A stretch of 46,050 nucleotides of DNA, taken from contig CP070693.1 in the NCBI GenBank assembly GCA_020353235.1, forward strand, positions 410,322-456,371, written 5' to 3'. The DNA is from Dehalococcoidia bacterium. GTDB lineage: Bacteria; Chloroflexota; Dehalococcoidia; Dehalococcoidales; JAUYDJ01. This document shows, one piece after another, positions 8,851-17,577 of this stretch (within the stretch, counting starts at the first letter, position 1; every line of letters begins with the position of its first letter). Made by a program: the position numbers and the translations under genes. Under the pieces are notes generated by a model. It was not told where the DNA came from and did no database searches. It was given only the letters and a program-made list of their open reading frames with translations.

Positions 8851-8895
8851 AGTAGTTTCCTAAAGTAGGAAATACTCGGTAAAATTCGGTAAAAT
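8851..8895 (+). promoter_or_regulatory. Hairpin plus tandem 10-bp repeats in the transporter leader (operator candidate)
   Basis: TTTCCTA (8856-8862) pairs with TAGGAAA (8866-8872), and AGTA/TACT extends the stem past one bulged G. Directly after it come two exact head-to-tail copies of TCGGTAAAAT (8876-8885, 8886-8895). The position between promoter and gene suggests binding of an osmotic or other regulator. Confidence 0.4.
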
Positions 8896-8942
8896 ATTGT
8901 TATTTCAACCCAATTTTAACTACGGAGGCAGTGGGATAAAAA

Positions 8943-9878
8943 ATGAGAAGGCTTTTACATTTACTATGCTTGTTCACCGTCATGCTTACACTGATAATTA
9001 CCGGCTGTGCCCCGGAGGCCGAGGTAAGCAAGGGGCCTATCGTGGTTGGTTCAAAGATCGACACTGAAGGCTCACTTTTATCGCAGATGATAATACTGAT
9101 GCTGAGGGACAACGGATTTGAGGTAGTTGACAAATCGCAGTTCGGTCCAACCAGTGTGGTGAAAAGGGCTCTGGAAACTGGCGAACTTGATATTTACCCA
9201 GAATATACCGGGAACGGCGCCTTCTTCTTTGATGAGGCTGAGTCAGATGTCTGGAAGGACGCCCAAGCAGGCTATGAGCGAGTGAAAGAACTGGATATGG
9301 CCGCTCACAATATTGTATGGCTCAAATCGGCGCCAGCCAATAACACCTGGGCGATTGCCATACCGCAAAGCCTTGCCGAAAAGGAAGGGTTGGAGACCCT
9401 TGATGACTTTGCTGCCTACGTTAACCGAGGAGGCTATGTTAAGCTTATCGGTTCTGAGGAATTTGTCAACAGCCCGGCTGCCCTACCCGCATTTCAAGAA
9501 GCCTATGGTTTCACACTGAGTGAGGAGCAGCTCCTAACGGTATCAAGCGGCGATACCACCCAGACGGAAAAGGCGGCTGCCGAGGGAACGGATGGCGTGA
9601 ATACGGCCATGGCCTACGGCACCGATGGCGCCCTTGATGCCTTCGACCTTGTTGTCTTAGCGGATCCACGCGGCGTACAGCCGGTCTACGAACCGGCACC
9701 GAGAGTCCGCGGGGAGGTGTTTGAAAATTACCCCGAGATTGCTACCATCCTTGACCCGGTCTTTGCCAGTCTTAATCTAGAAACCCTGCAAGAACTTAAT
9801 GCCAAGATTGGTGTTGAAGGCCAAAACCCGACCGATGTAGCCCGAGAATATCTTGTTGCCCAGGGATTTTTAGAGTAG
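8943..9878 (+). CDS. Glycine betaine/choline-type substrate-binding lipoprotein (OsmF/YehZ-like)
   Basis: 311 residues with a lipoprotein signal ending LIITGC, so it is anchored outside the membrane. The mature part starts VVGSKIDTEGSLLSQMIILML and contains the family hallmark ELDIYPEYTGNGAFFF. It continues with NNTWAIAIPQSLAEKEGLETLDDF and DGALDAFDLVVLADPRGVQP, typical of OpuC/OsmF binding proteins for quaternary ammonium compounds. It is the first gene of a four-gene transporter in the same order as the Enterobacterial yehZYXW (osmU) operon. The exact ligand (glycine betaine, choline-O-sulfate or other) is not readable. Confidence 0.9.
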   Translation: MRRLLHLLCLFTVMLTLIITGCAPEAEVSKGPIVVGSKIDTEGSLLSQMIILMLRDNGFEVVDKSQFGPTSVVKRALETGELDIYPEYTGNGAFFFDEAESDVWKDAQAGYERVKELDMAAHNIVWLKSAPANNTWAIAIPQSLAEKEGLETLDDFAAYVNRGGYVKLIGSEEFVNSPAALPAFQEAYGFTLSEEQLLTVSSGDTTQTEKAAAEGTDGVNTAMAYGTDGALDAFDLVVLADPRGVQPVYEPAPRVRGEVFENYPEIATILDPVFASLNLETLQELNAKIGVEGQNPTDVAREYLVAQGFLE

Positions 9879-9904
9879 CGCCGTTTTACTCAAAGAAGCA
9901 GAAA

Positions 9905-11083
9905 ATGGGACGATTGGTCACCCGCGATAGTGTGGCTATTTCCGGGTCGTTAATCGGTCTCGCCTCGCTCTTAATCGGGTGGTTGACCCTCAAGCCCAGC
10001 CGAATAGCCGCCGGAACTAGCCTCAACCTGTTTGAAAGTATTGGGTGGGTCGGCGGCTTAACCGTCCTGGGACTGTGGCTGGCCTGTTTGATCCTCAGCC
10101 TGACAGGGAAAAAAGAACGTTCCGCAGTGACCCTGGGCATTTTGGCCAATCTTATTGTCATTGCCAGCTTTCTATTGGTCGGGCTTTTTTCAGGCAAACT
10201 CCTTGAAGGGGAAGCACAAATTGCCCGCGTGTCACTGGGTGCTGGGGTTTGGATTACTTTGGCCGGGGCGTATGTGGTTATATTCAGTGCCCGCCAAACC
10301 CTGCGAGGCTCAACCATCTGGAGAAATGTCGTTTCGTGGGCGGGATTAGCCGTTTTAGTATTTCTTCTCATCGAGGGCTGGTTTCAAGATATTTCTATCA
10401 TGACCGAATTTAGCGGTCGTGAAGAGCGCTTCTTACAGGAGTTAATGCAGCATATATTCCTGTTTGGCGGAAGCGTCGCGGTCGGTACCCTGCTCGGTAT
10501 ATCACTGGGCATCTGGGCAACCCGAAGCCGACGTGCCGAAGCGCCGATATTCTTCACCACCAACATTACCCAGACAATACCGAGCTTGGCCCTCTTTGGC
10601 TTGCTGATTGCCCCCCTCTCCGCGCTGTCCTTTGCCTTCCCGGTACTGCGGGAGTTTGGTATCCGGGGTGTGGGGGTGGCCCCGGCAGTTATTGCTTTGG
10701 TTATTTATTCATTGCTACCTATCGTTCGGAACACCTATGTCGGTCTACGCCAGTTGGATCCGGCCGTTATTGATGCTGGGCGTGGCATGGGAATGAGCCG
10801 CGCCCAGATATTCCGTAAAATAGAAGTGCCTCTAGCCGCACCGCTTGTTCTGGAGGGGGTCCGAACCGCATCAGTTCAGTCGGTAGGGTTGGCTGCGATA
10901 GCCGCCCTTATCGGGGCGGGTGGTCTCGGCTGGTTTATCTTCCAGGGACTGGGGCAGGCGGCAGCTGACCTCATTCTGCTGGGTGCCATTCCGGTAATTG
11001 TCCTAGCTTTGCTGGTGGATGCCATTATGCGAACCATAGTCAGGGTAGCTACACCTAAAGGACTGGGGAAGGGAAACCAATGA
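9905..11083 (+). CDS. Osmoprotectant ABC transporter permease (YehY-like, long form)
   Basis: 392 residues, close to the 385 of E. coli YehY. It has an N-terminal extension with about four membrane helices (to residue 160), then the binding-protein-dependent permease domain with helices and the coupling-helix region VIDAGRGMGMSRAQIFRKIEVPLA near residue 290. It pairs with the short permease downstream to form the membrane channel. The ATG is preceded by AAGAAGCAG. Its last codons overlap the ATPase start by 4 bp (ATGA), indicating translational coupling. Confidence 0.88.
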   Translation: MGRLVTRDSVAISGSLIGLASLLIGWLTLKPSRIAAGTSLNLFESIGWVGGLTVLGLWLACLILSLTGKKERSAVTLGILANLIVIASFLLVGLFSGKLLEGEAQIARVSLGAGVWITLAGAYVVIFSARQTLRGSTIWRNVVSWAGLAVLVFLLIEGWFQDISIMTEFSGREERFLQELMQHIFLFGGSVAVGTLLGISLGIWATRSRRAEAPIFFTTNITQTIPSLALFGLLIAPLSALSFAFPVLREFGIRGVGVAPAVIALVIYSLLPIVRNTYVGLRQLDPAVIDAGRGMGMSRAQIFRKIEVPLAAPLVLEGVRTASVQSVGLAAIAALIGAGGLGWFIFQGLGQAAADLILLGAIPVIVLALLVDAIMRTIVRVATPKGLGKGNQ

Positions 11084-12177
11084 TACGCCTAGTGAAGGTA
11101 AGCAAAAGCTACGGAGATACGATTGCGGTAAGGCAACTTTCCCTGGTGGTGAATCAAGGGGAAGTCTGCGTACTCATCGGTCCCTCCGGCTGTGGCAAGA
11201 CAACGACACTAAGAATGGTAAACCGGCTTATTGAGCCAACCGCGGGACGCATTTTTATTAACGGAAAGGAAATCAGCCGGGTCAAACCGGAGCAACTGCG
11301 CCGCTCCATTGGCTACGCTATTCAAAGTGTTGGCCTGTTTCCCCACATGACAGTAGCCGACAACATTGCCGTGGTGCCCGAGCTCCTGCACTGGGCGAAG
11401 AGCCGAGTTGCCCACCGAATTGATGAACTGTTGAGGCTGGTCGGGCTCGATCCTCTGGAATACGCGTCAAAATACCCTAATCAACTCTCCGGAGGAGAAG
11501 CACAGCGCATCGGGGTAGCTCGAGCCCTGGCCGCTAACCCGCCAATTTTACTTATGGATGAACCCTTTGGCGCAGTCGACCCCCTTACCCGCGAGAAGCT
11601 CCAGGCCCAGTTCCTCCGCATCCAACAGGAGCTGAAGAAGACGGTCCTTCTGGTAACCCACGACCTTGACGAGGCGATTCGGTTAGCCGACCGAATCGCC
11701 ATCATGGCGTCTGGCAGGCTGGTACAGCATGCCACACCTGAAGAAATCCTTTCGCGACCGACCAATAAGTTCGTTCATGACTTTGTCGGCACTGACCGAG
11801 CCCTCAAACGATTGTCCCGCATTGGTGTAGCCAGCTTCATCAGACCCACCCATTCAGTTAAATTAAGCACACCGATGAAGGAGGTGGCTTCAGTGTGTGA
11901 GCGCTGTCACTGGGTCTGGGTAGTAGATGATGACGGTAAATTTACCGGTTGGTTAGATCGAACCAGTTTACCCGCGGCCAACTCGGTGAGACAGGCGATG
12001 GTGGTGGGCGACAGGGATGAGATTACCATAACCAAGAATGCCACATTGCGGGAAGCACTCTCGCGGATGCTGGGTCAAGGTTTTAACAGTATTCCGGTAG
12101 TTGATGAAGAGGGGCGTCTAATTGGCGAGGTAAGCCTGGGTGATGTTGAAGCGGCCACAGCCAAGATGGAGCCATAA
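11080..12177 (+). CDS. Osmoprotectant ABC transporter ATPase with C-terminal CBS domains (YehX/OpuCA-like)
   Basis: 365 residues. Walker A is GPSGCGKTT at 34-42, the Q-loop lies in GYAIQSVGLFPHMTV, the signature is LSGGEAQR, Walker B is ILLMDEPFGAVD, and the switch His is in LLVTHDLDEA. Residues from about 245 to the end form a CBS pair (VDDDGKFTGWLDR and FNSIPVVDEEGRLIGEVSLGDV). In OpuA-type transporters such a pair senses ionic strength or cyclic di-AMP and gates transport. It energises uptake on the cytoplasmic side. Confidence 0.92.
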   Translation: MIRLVKVSKSYGDTIAVRQLSLVVNQGEVCVLIGPSGCGKTTTLRMVNRLIEPTAGRIFINGKEISRVKPEQLRRSIGYAIQSVGLFPHMTVADNIAVVPELLHWAKSRVAHRIDELLRLVGLDPLEYASKYPNQLSGGEAQRIGVARALAANPPILLMDEPFGAVDPLTREKLQAQFLRIQQELKKTVLLVTHDLDEAIRLADRIAIMASGRLVQHATPEEILSRPTNKFVHDFVGTDRALKRLSRIGVASFIRPTHSVKLSTPMKEVASVCERCHWVWVVDDDGKFTGWLDRTSLPAANSVRQAMVVGDRDEITITKNATLREALSRMLGQGFNSIPVVDEEGRLIGEVSLGDVEAATAKMEP

Positions 12178-12180
12178 GCA

Positions 12181-12933
12181 ATGCTTAGACGGCAGCTTAA
12201 TCTCTGGATTCTGCTAACCGTACTGACTGGTTTATTCGTCTGGCTCATTGCCAGTACGGGATTGTGGGAGGCAACCCTCAGATTTCTCTTCCCCCAGGAA
12301 AGTCAAGTGCTGCATCCCCGGGCCAGTCTGCTTGTTCTGGTTTGGGAGCACGTTAAGCTGGTCATCTTATCAAGCAGTCTGACTGTTCTAGTTGGAGTGC
12401 CACTAGGTATTTGGGTAACCCGTCCCAGCGGGAGAAACTTTCTACCCATAGTCTATTACCTAACCTCATTTGGGCAAACGTTTCCCCCGGTGGCAGTACT
12501 GGCACTCGCTGTGCCCATGATTGGATTTGGCGTAATACCCACGGTAATTGCCCTTTTTCTATATGGATTGCTCCCGGTAGTTCGTAATACCATTGCCGGA
12601 CTGAGGGCGGTTTCCCAGGATGTCCTCGACGCGGCCTACGGGATGGGAATGAGTCGCTGGCAGGCACTAATACGCGTGGAAATGCCACTGGCGGCTCGGG
12701 TTATCCTCGCCGGCATACATATATCGGTAATCATCAACATCGGAACTGCCATGATTGGGGCTGTTATCGGCGCCGGCGGACTGGGCTCACCGATAATTGC
12801 GGGACTGGTTCAGGATAACCTGGCCTACATTATTGAAGGGGCAGTACCGGCAGCGATGCTGGCCGTATTGGCCGACCGGTTACTGGCTAATCTGGAGCGA
12901 TTATTCGCCTACTCGGCTGAGAAGGCAAGATAG
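12181..12933 (+). CDS. Osmoprotectant ABC transporter permease (YehW-like, short form)
   Basis: 250 residues, about six membrane helices, a single permease domain with the coupling motif VLDAAYGMGMSRWQALIRVEMPLA. It starts 3 bp after the ATPase stop. Together with the YehY-like subunit it makes a heterodimeric channel. The gene order (binding protein, long permease, ATPase, short permease) matches the E. coli osmU operon. Confidence 0.9.
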   Translation: MLRRQLNLWILLTVLTGLFVWLIASTGLWEATLRFLFPQESQVLHPRASLLVLVWEHVKLVILSSSLTVLVGVPLGIWVTRPSGRNFLPIVYYLTSFGQTFPPVAVLALAVPMIGFGVIPTVIALFLYGLLPVVRNTIAGLRAVSQDVLDAAYGMGMSRWQALIRVEMPLAARVILAGIHISVIINIGTAMIGAVIGAGGLGSPIIAGLVQDNLAYIIEGAVPAAMLAVLADRLLANLERLFAYSAEKAR

Positions 12934-12943
12934 GGAGAGGGAT

Positions 12944-13963
12944 ATGTTTAAGATAAAACGGTCGCACAGTTTGCTTCTTGTAGTATTATGCATCTCCCTG
13001 GCGGGCTTATTGGGGCTTACCGCCTGTACTGTCCCCGCCCGACCGCCCGAACAGGGACCCAGCCCGTTCGATAGACCCGGCTTCCCGACACCACCCAGCC
13101 CGATACCGCCGCCACAACCCTCCTACCTATTGCCAACAAATGAGGGTGAATGGGTACCGCCAAAGTCTCACGTCGGCCGCAAACCAACTGACACCGGCAA
13201 GGTAAACATCGAAGGTATTGGTGATTTCACCTTCAATTCAGAGCAGGTTGAGACCCTTCGTCCTGACATTTTTCGGCCGGGGCACTTCTCCATTTTTGAT
13301 GCCCTGGCTCACCTGGATGGCCGAGGTGATATTGAAATGGATTACCATTATGACAGCCACATGAACACGCACTTCATTGATGCCATTGATGGGGAGCCCA
13401 ACTGGTGGTATCAGGTCAAGTATTCCGGTGGCTGGTTTGAGAGCAACGCTTTCCGCATGGACATGTACCCCTACAAGAATAACACCGAAATAAAGGTTTA
13501 CCGTCAGGACGAAAACTACCTGGCACGAATCTGCGGTACCTTCCGGGCAGAAGCGATGCGATTAACGCAAAACGGCGGGCAGGTCATCATCCCCGAAGTC
13601 ACTATCAGCACTTTTAGTGGTCGCACTACTTTTACCAACGTAGTGGTGACTGCCCATAATGTGCGGAGCGATGTGCTGCAACCAGACATGATTACTGCCC
13701 TAGACGTGTTACTCAGCTTAGGCGAGCAGGGGCAACTGAACCAACTTAAGCTTACCTGGTACGAACGCATCGGCGATGCTGACCCCGTTGACAGCTATTG
13801 GGTGGAACAAATTGATGTCCACGAGGCATATAATGGTTGCGGCTTCGTCTACGAGGCCGGTGCGGAAGAATTCTCTTTTCAGGGAAACCACATTCATGTT
13901 CCCTTAGATGTGCGAATCATCATATCGCCAGAGTATGCCCTGTGGTATTGGATATGCCTGTAA
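12944..13963 (+). CDS. Lipoprotein with DUF4430-like repeats, function unknown
   Basis: 339 residues from ATG 12944, preceded by GGGAGAGGG 10 bp after the permease stop; a longer upstream reading would lie inside the permease gene and is rejected. The signal peptide ends in the lipobox LTAC, followed by a Pro-rich linker to about residue 60. Two similar segments follow: one with HFSIFDALAHL then NWWYQVKYSGGWFESN, the other with ITALDVLLSLGEQ then DSYWVEQIDV and CGFVYEAGAEEF. This layout resembles DUF4430/transcobalamin-C-type domains. Its place at the end of the transporter operon suggests an extracytoplasmic accessory, perhaps ligand capture, but I cannot assign a function. Confidence 0.6.
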   Translation: MFKIKRSHSLLLVVLCISLAGLLGLTACTVPARPPEQGPSPFDRPGFPTPPSPIPPPQPSYLLPTNEGEWVPPKSHVGRKPTDTGKVNIEGIGDFTFNSEQVETLRPDIFRPGHFSIFDALAHLDGRGDIEMDYHYDSHMNTHFIDAIDGEPNWWYQVKYSGGWFESNAFRMDMYPYKNNTEIKVYRQDENYLARICGTFRAEAMRLTQNGGQVIIPEVTISTFSGRTTFTNVVVTAHNVRSDVLQPDMITALDVLLSLGEQGQLNQLKLTWYERIGDADPVDSYWVEQIDVHEAYNGCGFVYEAGAEEFSFQGNHIHVPLDVRIIISPEYALWYWICL

Positions 13964-14016
13964 GATAATAGAAAGATTCTTCATAGCCGTAATAAAAATA
14001 ATGGGAGGTAATCAAA

Positions 14017-14064
14017 ATGAATGCGCTGGAAGAAAGGTTGCTAAATTATGGTTTTAGCATCTGA
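14017..14064 (+). CDS. 15-residue leader-like ORF with strong ribosome-binding site
   Basis: ATG 14017 is preceded by GGGAGGT at 14003-14009 and encodes MNALEERLLNYGFSI before TGA. The downstream flavoprotein has its own strong site (AGGAGGT) 27 bp later. It may be a leader peptide or the N-terminal stub of a lost gene. Confidence 0.35.
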   Translation: MNALEERLLNYGFSI

Positions 14065-14090
14065 GTATAAGTTATAGGAGGTGCTCAACA

Positions 14091-15461
14091 ATGAAGAATT
14101 ACGACGTCATAGTCATTGGATCTGGAGCTGGGGCAATCATTTCCGATGAAGCCGCGGCGCAAGGTCTTACGACGGCACTCATAGATAAGGGGCCATTAAT
14201 AGGCGGAACCTGCATTAATTGGGGATGTATACCATCCAAAATGCTTATTTACACGGCTGACCGGATAGTAGAAATCGAGGAAGCCCGGAAATTAGGTATT
14301 GAAGCAGAGATAAAGAATATAGACTTTCATTCAATAATGAAAAGGATGAGAAATAGCAGACAGGAAAGCCAGGTTCATATTATAGAGGGCATTAAACAGT
14401 CCAAGAATCTGGATTTCTATGAGGGCGAAGGATATTTTGTCGACGACTATCTGCTTGAGGTAAACGGAAAGAGGTTTAAAGGGAAAAGGATTTTCATTGC
14501 GTCCGGATCACGCCCTTTCATACCTCCGATTAAAGGCTTGGAAAATGTAGACTACCTCACCAACGAATCAGTGTTGGAACTGAAGGACAGACCGGATAGT
14601 CTTATCATCATCGGCGGTGGCTACATCGCTGTCGAATACGGCCATTTCTTTGCGGCTATGGGCACCAAAGTTACCATTCTTGAAATGGCTGATAGGTTGG
14701 TGCTCTCCGAGGAAGTAGAAATCTCTAATCTCCTGAAGGGTGAGTTGAGTAAGCGCATGGGAGTCCATACAAACACCTTGGCGGAGGAAGTCAAAGGTAG
14801 CGAGAATGGCATTGTGGTTATTACCAAGGATACTAAAACCGGCAAACGAAGAGAATTCGCTGCACAAAGAATTATGATGGCCGTGGGCAGAAGGTCTAAT
14901 GCAGATAAACTAAAGGTAGAAAACACTGGAGTGGAGACTGATAAGAAGGGTTTCATCAAAGTTAACGAATATCTTGAGACAAATCGGCAGGACATTTTTG
15001 CCATCGGAGATGCTAACGGCCAGCAAATGTTCAGGCACATGGCTAACAGAGAAGCTGAGATAGTTGTGCAGAACGCCTTTTATGGCACAAATATCAAGGT
15101 TGATTACAGTGCTGTTCCTCACGCGGTATACTCGCATCCTCAGGTTGCATCAGTGGGTATGACCGAGGCGCAGGCCCGGGAAGGCCATGATGTTCTCCTC
15201 GGTAGGATGAAATACCTTGACATCGCCAAGGGTAAAGCTATGATAGAAAAAGAGGGCTTTGCCAAGGTCATCGTAGAAAAGGGGAGTAACCAAATACTGG
15301 GTTTCCATATCATAGGGCCGTATGCCCCCGAACTAATTCAAGAAGTTGTCAATGCGATGACATCTGGTGGCGGTATGGAAGAGCTAGGGCAAGGAATTCA
15401 TATTCACCCGAGTCTTTCAGAATTAATACAGTACACACTGAGCAATATTGGAGAGTCTTAG
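14091..15461 (+). CDS. Dihydrolipoyl dehydrogenase-like pyridine nucleotide-disulfide oxidoreductase
   Basis: 456 residues, the normal length for class I flavoprotein disulfide reductases. FAD site VIVIGSGAGA (6-15); redox-active disulfide GGTCINWGCIPSK with C41 and C46; NAD(P) site LIIIGGGYIAVEYG; second FAD motif DIFAIGDAN; and the C-terminal catalytic His-Glu motif HIHPSLSE on the dimer interface. No lipoyl enzyme complexes (E1/E2, GcvH) are nearby, so the substrate could be another disulfide such as a low-molecular-weight thiol or a metal (mercuric-reductase-like), although no HMA domain or C-terminal Cys pair is present. AGGAGGT precedes the ATG. Confidence 0.85.
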   Translation: MKNYDVIVIGSGAGAIISDEAAAQGLTTALIDKGPLIGGTCINWGCIPSKMLIYTADRIVEIEEARKLGIEAEIKNIDFHSIMKRMRNSRQESQVHIIEGIKQSKNLDFYEGEGYFVDDYLLEVNGKRFKGKRIFIASGSRPFIPPIKGLENVDYLTNESVLELKDRPDSLIIIGGGYIAVEYGHFFAAMGTKVTILEMADRLVLSEEVEISNLLKGELSKRMGVHTNTLAEEVKGSENGIVVITKDTKTGKRREFAAQRIMMAVGRRSNADKLKVENTGVETDKKGFIKVNEYLETNRQDIFAIGDANGQQMFRHMANREAEIVVQNAFYGTNIKVDYSAVPHAVYSHPQVASVGMTEAQAREGHDVLLGRMKYLDIAKGKAMIEKEGFAKVIVEKGSNQILGFHIIGPYAPELIQEVVNAMTSGGGMEELGQGIHIHPSLSELIQYTLSNIGES

Positions 15462-15538
15462 ACTCAATACATAACGGGCATAGATGATATAATCAATACC
15501 GATCAATGGATAAAATAGGCAGGTGCTATCATATTTGA

Positions 15539-15685
15539 GGTTTTATTCTGGCTAGCCTGGTCATTTTTCTGCCTTTGTATCTGCTTAGGGTCAGGCGTGA
15601 AGAACAAATGATGCTTGAACAATTTGGAGAAGAGTATCGCTTATATATGAGGCGGACTGGCCGAGTTATTCCCCGCCTTTTATAA
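15539..15685 (+). pseudogene. Remnant of an isoprenylcysteine/phospholipid methyltransferase (C-terminal end)
   Basis: Directly after an in-frame TGA (15536) there are 48 codons encoding a hydrophobic helix (ILASLVIFLPLYLLR) and then RREEQMMLEQFGEEY and YMRRTGRVIPRLL. This is the typical C-terminal signature of ICMT/PEMT-family membrane methyltransferases. No start codon or upstream part of the protein is visible, so it is a decayed 3' end. Confidence 0.65.
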
Positions 15686-15797
15686 TAATCCTTAATCCTT
15701 CCTTTTTTACCTTATTATCCCACGCTGAGTATTTGGGCGTGAGCTTTAGCGCACCTTTTTACAAAATAGCATTAGGCTGTCATTTCATGTAATAAAA

Positions 15798-15821
15798 AGG
15801 GGGAGTCTAGAAACTCCCCCT
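15798..15821. terminator. Strong hairpin with A/T flank
   Basis: GGGGGAGT (15799-15806) pairs with ACTCCCCC (15813-15820) around loop CTAGAA, plus A15798-T15821. Five A residues precede it, so a minus-strand transcript would have the classic T-run. Plus-strand readthrough from the flavoprotein gene also meets it. The left half carries the recurring G5-AGTCTAG motif seen elsewhere in the window. The rest of the 15462-15908 gap holds only the methyltransferase remnant. Confidence 0.6.
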
Positions 15822-15908
15822 ACCCTGTTTTGAAAGGCATTCGCTCCCATTACACGAACATTGCATCATTGTTCCGCTGTAGGTATAGTTATATCGAGCA
15901 TTAAAAGG

Positions 15909-16595
15909 ATGGAACATATCCCATTGCTAGCCGCCTTCAGTGCCGGACTGCTGTCTTTCCTGCAACCCTGCATACTGCCTCTAGTGCCGGTATACCTGGC
16001 CAGTTTAGCCGGCCCGGAAATATTCACCACCGAGAGCAACCGGCCTCGCCTGCCCCTCTTTCTGCACTCGCTCAGCTTTGTCATCGGCTTTGCTCTAGTT
16101 TTCACCCTTACCGGCGCCGGTGCCGGCCTGCTCGGCCTTGTTTTAAGCGCTTACCTCAGGCTGGTGCGTCAGGTAGCCGGTATCTTGCTCATCGTCTTCG
16201 GTGTTTTCATGCTGGCAGCGCTGAAGATACCCTGGCTCAACTACGAGAAACGCCTGGCCCTGCCCCAGAGCATCGCCAGCGGCTATCTTCGCTCCTTTCT
16301 GACCGGAGCCATCTTCTGCCTGGCTTGGACGCCCTGCGTCGCCCCGCTGCTGGGCAGTATTCTGGCGCTGGCTTCCGCCTCAGGGACCGTCAGTCAGGGC
16401 GCCTACCTGCTGGCTCTCTACTCGCTGGGGCTGGGGATACCCTTTCTGATTATCGGCGCTACCTTTGACCTTACCCTGCCACTGCTCAAGCGTATCTACC
16501 GATACTCCACGGCTATCTATATTTTCAGCGGTACCTTACTCATTATTATCGGTGTTCTAACCCTGACCAACAAGCTGATTTGGCTTCAACCATAG
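15909..16595 (+). CDS. ccdA: CcdA-family thiol-disulfide transmembrane carrier
   Basis: 228 residues from ATG 15909; a TTG at 15861 would add 16 residues, and the ATG has AAAAGG immediately abutting, so the start is uncertain. There are six membrane helices. The two conserved cysteines lie in LQPCILPLVPVYL (first helix) and CLAWTPCVAPLLGSIL (fourth helix), the pair that relays reducing equivalents from cytoplasmic thioredoxin to the outside. It is followed by a TlpA/ResA-like lipoprotein, its expected acceptor. Cytochrome c maturation or extracytoplasmic disulfide reduction is the likely pathway. Confidence 0.88.
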   Translation: MEHIPLLAAFSAGLLSFLQPCILPLVPVYLASLAGPEIFTTESNRPRLPLFLHSLSFVIGFALVFTLTGAGAGLLGLVLSAYLRLVRQVAGILLIVFGVFMLAALKIPWLNYEKRLALPQSIASGYLRSFLTGAIFCLAWTPCVAPLLGSILALASASGTVSQGAYLLALYSLGLGIPFLIIGATFDLTLPLLKRIYRYSTAIYIFSGTLLIIIGVLTLTNKLIWLQP

Positions 16596-16616
16596 TTTAG
16601 CGGTAAAATCTAATTA

Positions 16617-17165
16617 ATGAGCTTAACCAAGCCGGAAAGATTGCTGAAGATATTAATATATTTTGTCCCCGTAGCTATTCTGGGATTGTTAGTGACTAGC
16701 TGCTCGGCTCCAGTTGTCGTGGTGGGTAAGCCAGCACCCAATTTTCAATTGCCCGACCTAGACGGGGAAGAAGTTAATCTCAACGATTTCCGGGGTAAGC
16801 CGGTATTGCTCAACTTCTGGGCAGGCTGGTGCCGCCCCTGCGAGGAGGAGATGCCCTACCTGCAACAGGTCTATGAGGAGTGGTCAGACCAAGGGTTGGT
16901 GGTGCTGACCGTTAATCTAGGTGATAGTCGTTCTGAAGTGAATCGGTTCATGCAAAGTAACCAGCTTTCCCTGCCGGTGCTGCTTGACACCAAACAGAGC
17001 CTGACTCAAAAATATAATGTGGTTGGTATACCGACCACCTTCTTTATTGATAAAGACGGCATAGCCCGAGCCCGAAAAATCGGTAGCTTCCGAAGTAAAC
17101 AGGCAATAGAAACCGAGCTCAGTCAGATTTTCCCTAGTCACCCGGAAGAAGGAGGCTTGAGATGA
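16617..17165 (+). CDS. TlpA/ResA-like thioredoxin-fold lipoprotein
   Basis: 182 residues. An N-terminal helix ends in the lipobox LVTSC (C29), giving surface anchoring. The mature protein begins GKPAPNFQLPDLDGEEVNL, followed by the active site FWAGWCRPCEEEMP with C72 and C75, and the cis-Pro loop GIPTTFFIDKDG. It probably receives electrons from CcdA and reduces disulfides outside the membrane. It starts 21 bp after ccdA and overlaps the next gene by 4 bp. Confidence 0.92.
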   Translation: MSLTKPERLLKILIYFVPVAILGLLVTSCSAPVVVVGKPAPNFQLPDLDGEEVNLNDFRGKPVLLNFWAGWCRPCEEEMPYLQQVYEEWSDQGLVVLTVNLGDSRSEVNRFMQSNQLSLPVLLDTKQSLTQKYNVVGIPTTFFIDKDGIARARKIGSFRSKQAIETELSQIFPSHPEEGGLR

Positions 17166-17476
17166 GTGATATTTTGGATGAAGTCCATGGTATCGTCCAG
17201 TGCAAGGAATGCCCGTGGTATAAAACTTGTGTCATGCCGATGAGGTTCACCGCCGATGACATCCGCCGACAGCTGGAGTCATCAACACCCGGCGCCAGTT
17301 TTGCACCACAGATGGACATTAGCCTGCAGAACCTGCTCTCCAGCATGGCTACCGCCGCCCAGAACTCACTGCTGGAGGGCTGCCCGATTTTCATTGAGCG
17401 ACTGCGCTCCAGCCCCAAACTCGCCCAGCGCATCCGGGAAATGATGCAGAGCTGGGGCAAAGAAGACGAAGAGTAG
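17162..17476 (+). CDS. Small Cys-containing protein coupled to tlpA, function unknown
   Basis: 104 residues. The start ATG overlaps the stop of the thioredoxin-like gene (ATGA), so the frame is real and co-translated. Cysteines lie in QCKECPWYKTC near the N-terminus and in LLEGCPIFIERL. The pattern C-x2-C-x6-C plus a fourth Cys suggests metal or cluster binding. The middle is Ser/Thr/Gln-rich and the C-terminus is charged and helical. I do not recognise the family. Confidence 0.7.
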   Translation: MSDILDEVHGIVQCKECPWYKTCVMPMRFTADDIRRQLESSTPGASFAPQMDISLQNLLSSMATAAQNSLLEGCPIFIERLRSSPKLAQRIREMMQSWGKEDEE

Positions 17477-17577
17477 GCCAACACCAAGCCAGCGGCGTAA
17501 GTGCATCCGATAGAATTCAGCACAACCAGCGCCTTTCTATCTGCCGCCAGCAAAATTTTAGCTAAATTTCATTCTAT

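Noticed and set aside
12797-12943. N-terminal extension of the 12944 lipoprotein
   Set aside because: It lies inside the permease gene. ATG 12944 has a ribosome-binding site and begins a proper lipoprotein signal.
14091-15461. Mercuric reductase
   Set aside because: It lacks the N-terminal metal-binding domain and C-terminal Cys pair, and no mer genes are adjacent.
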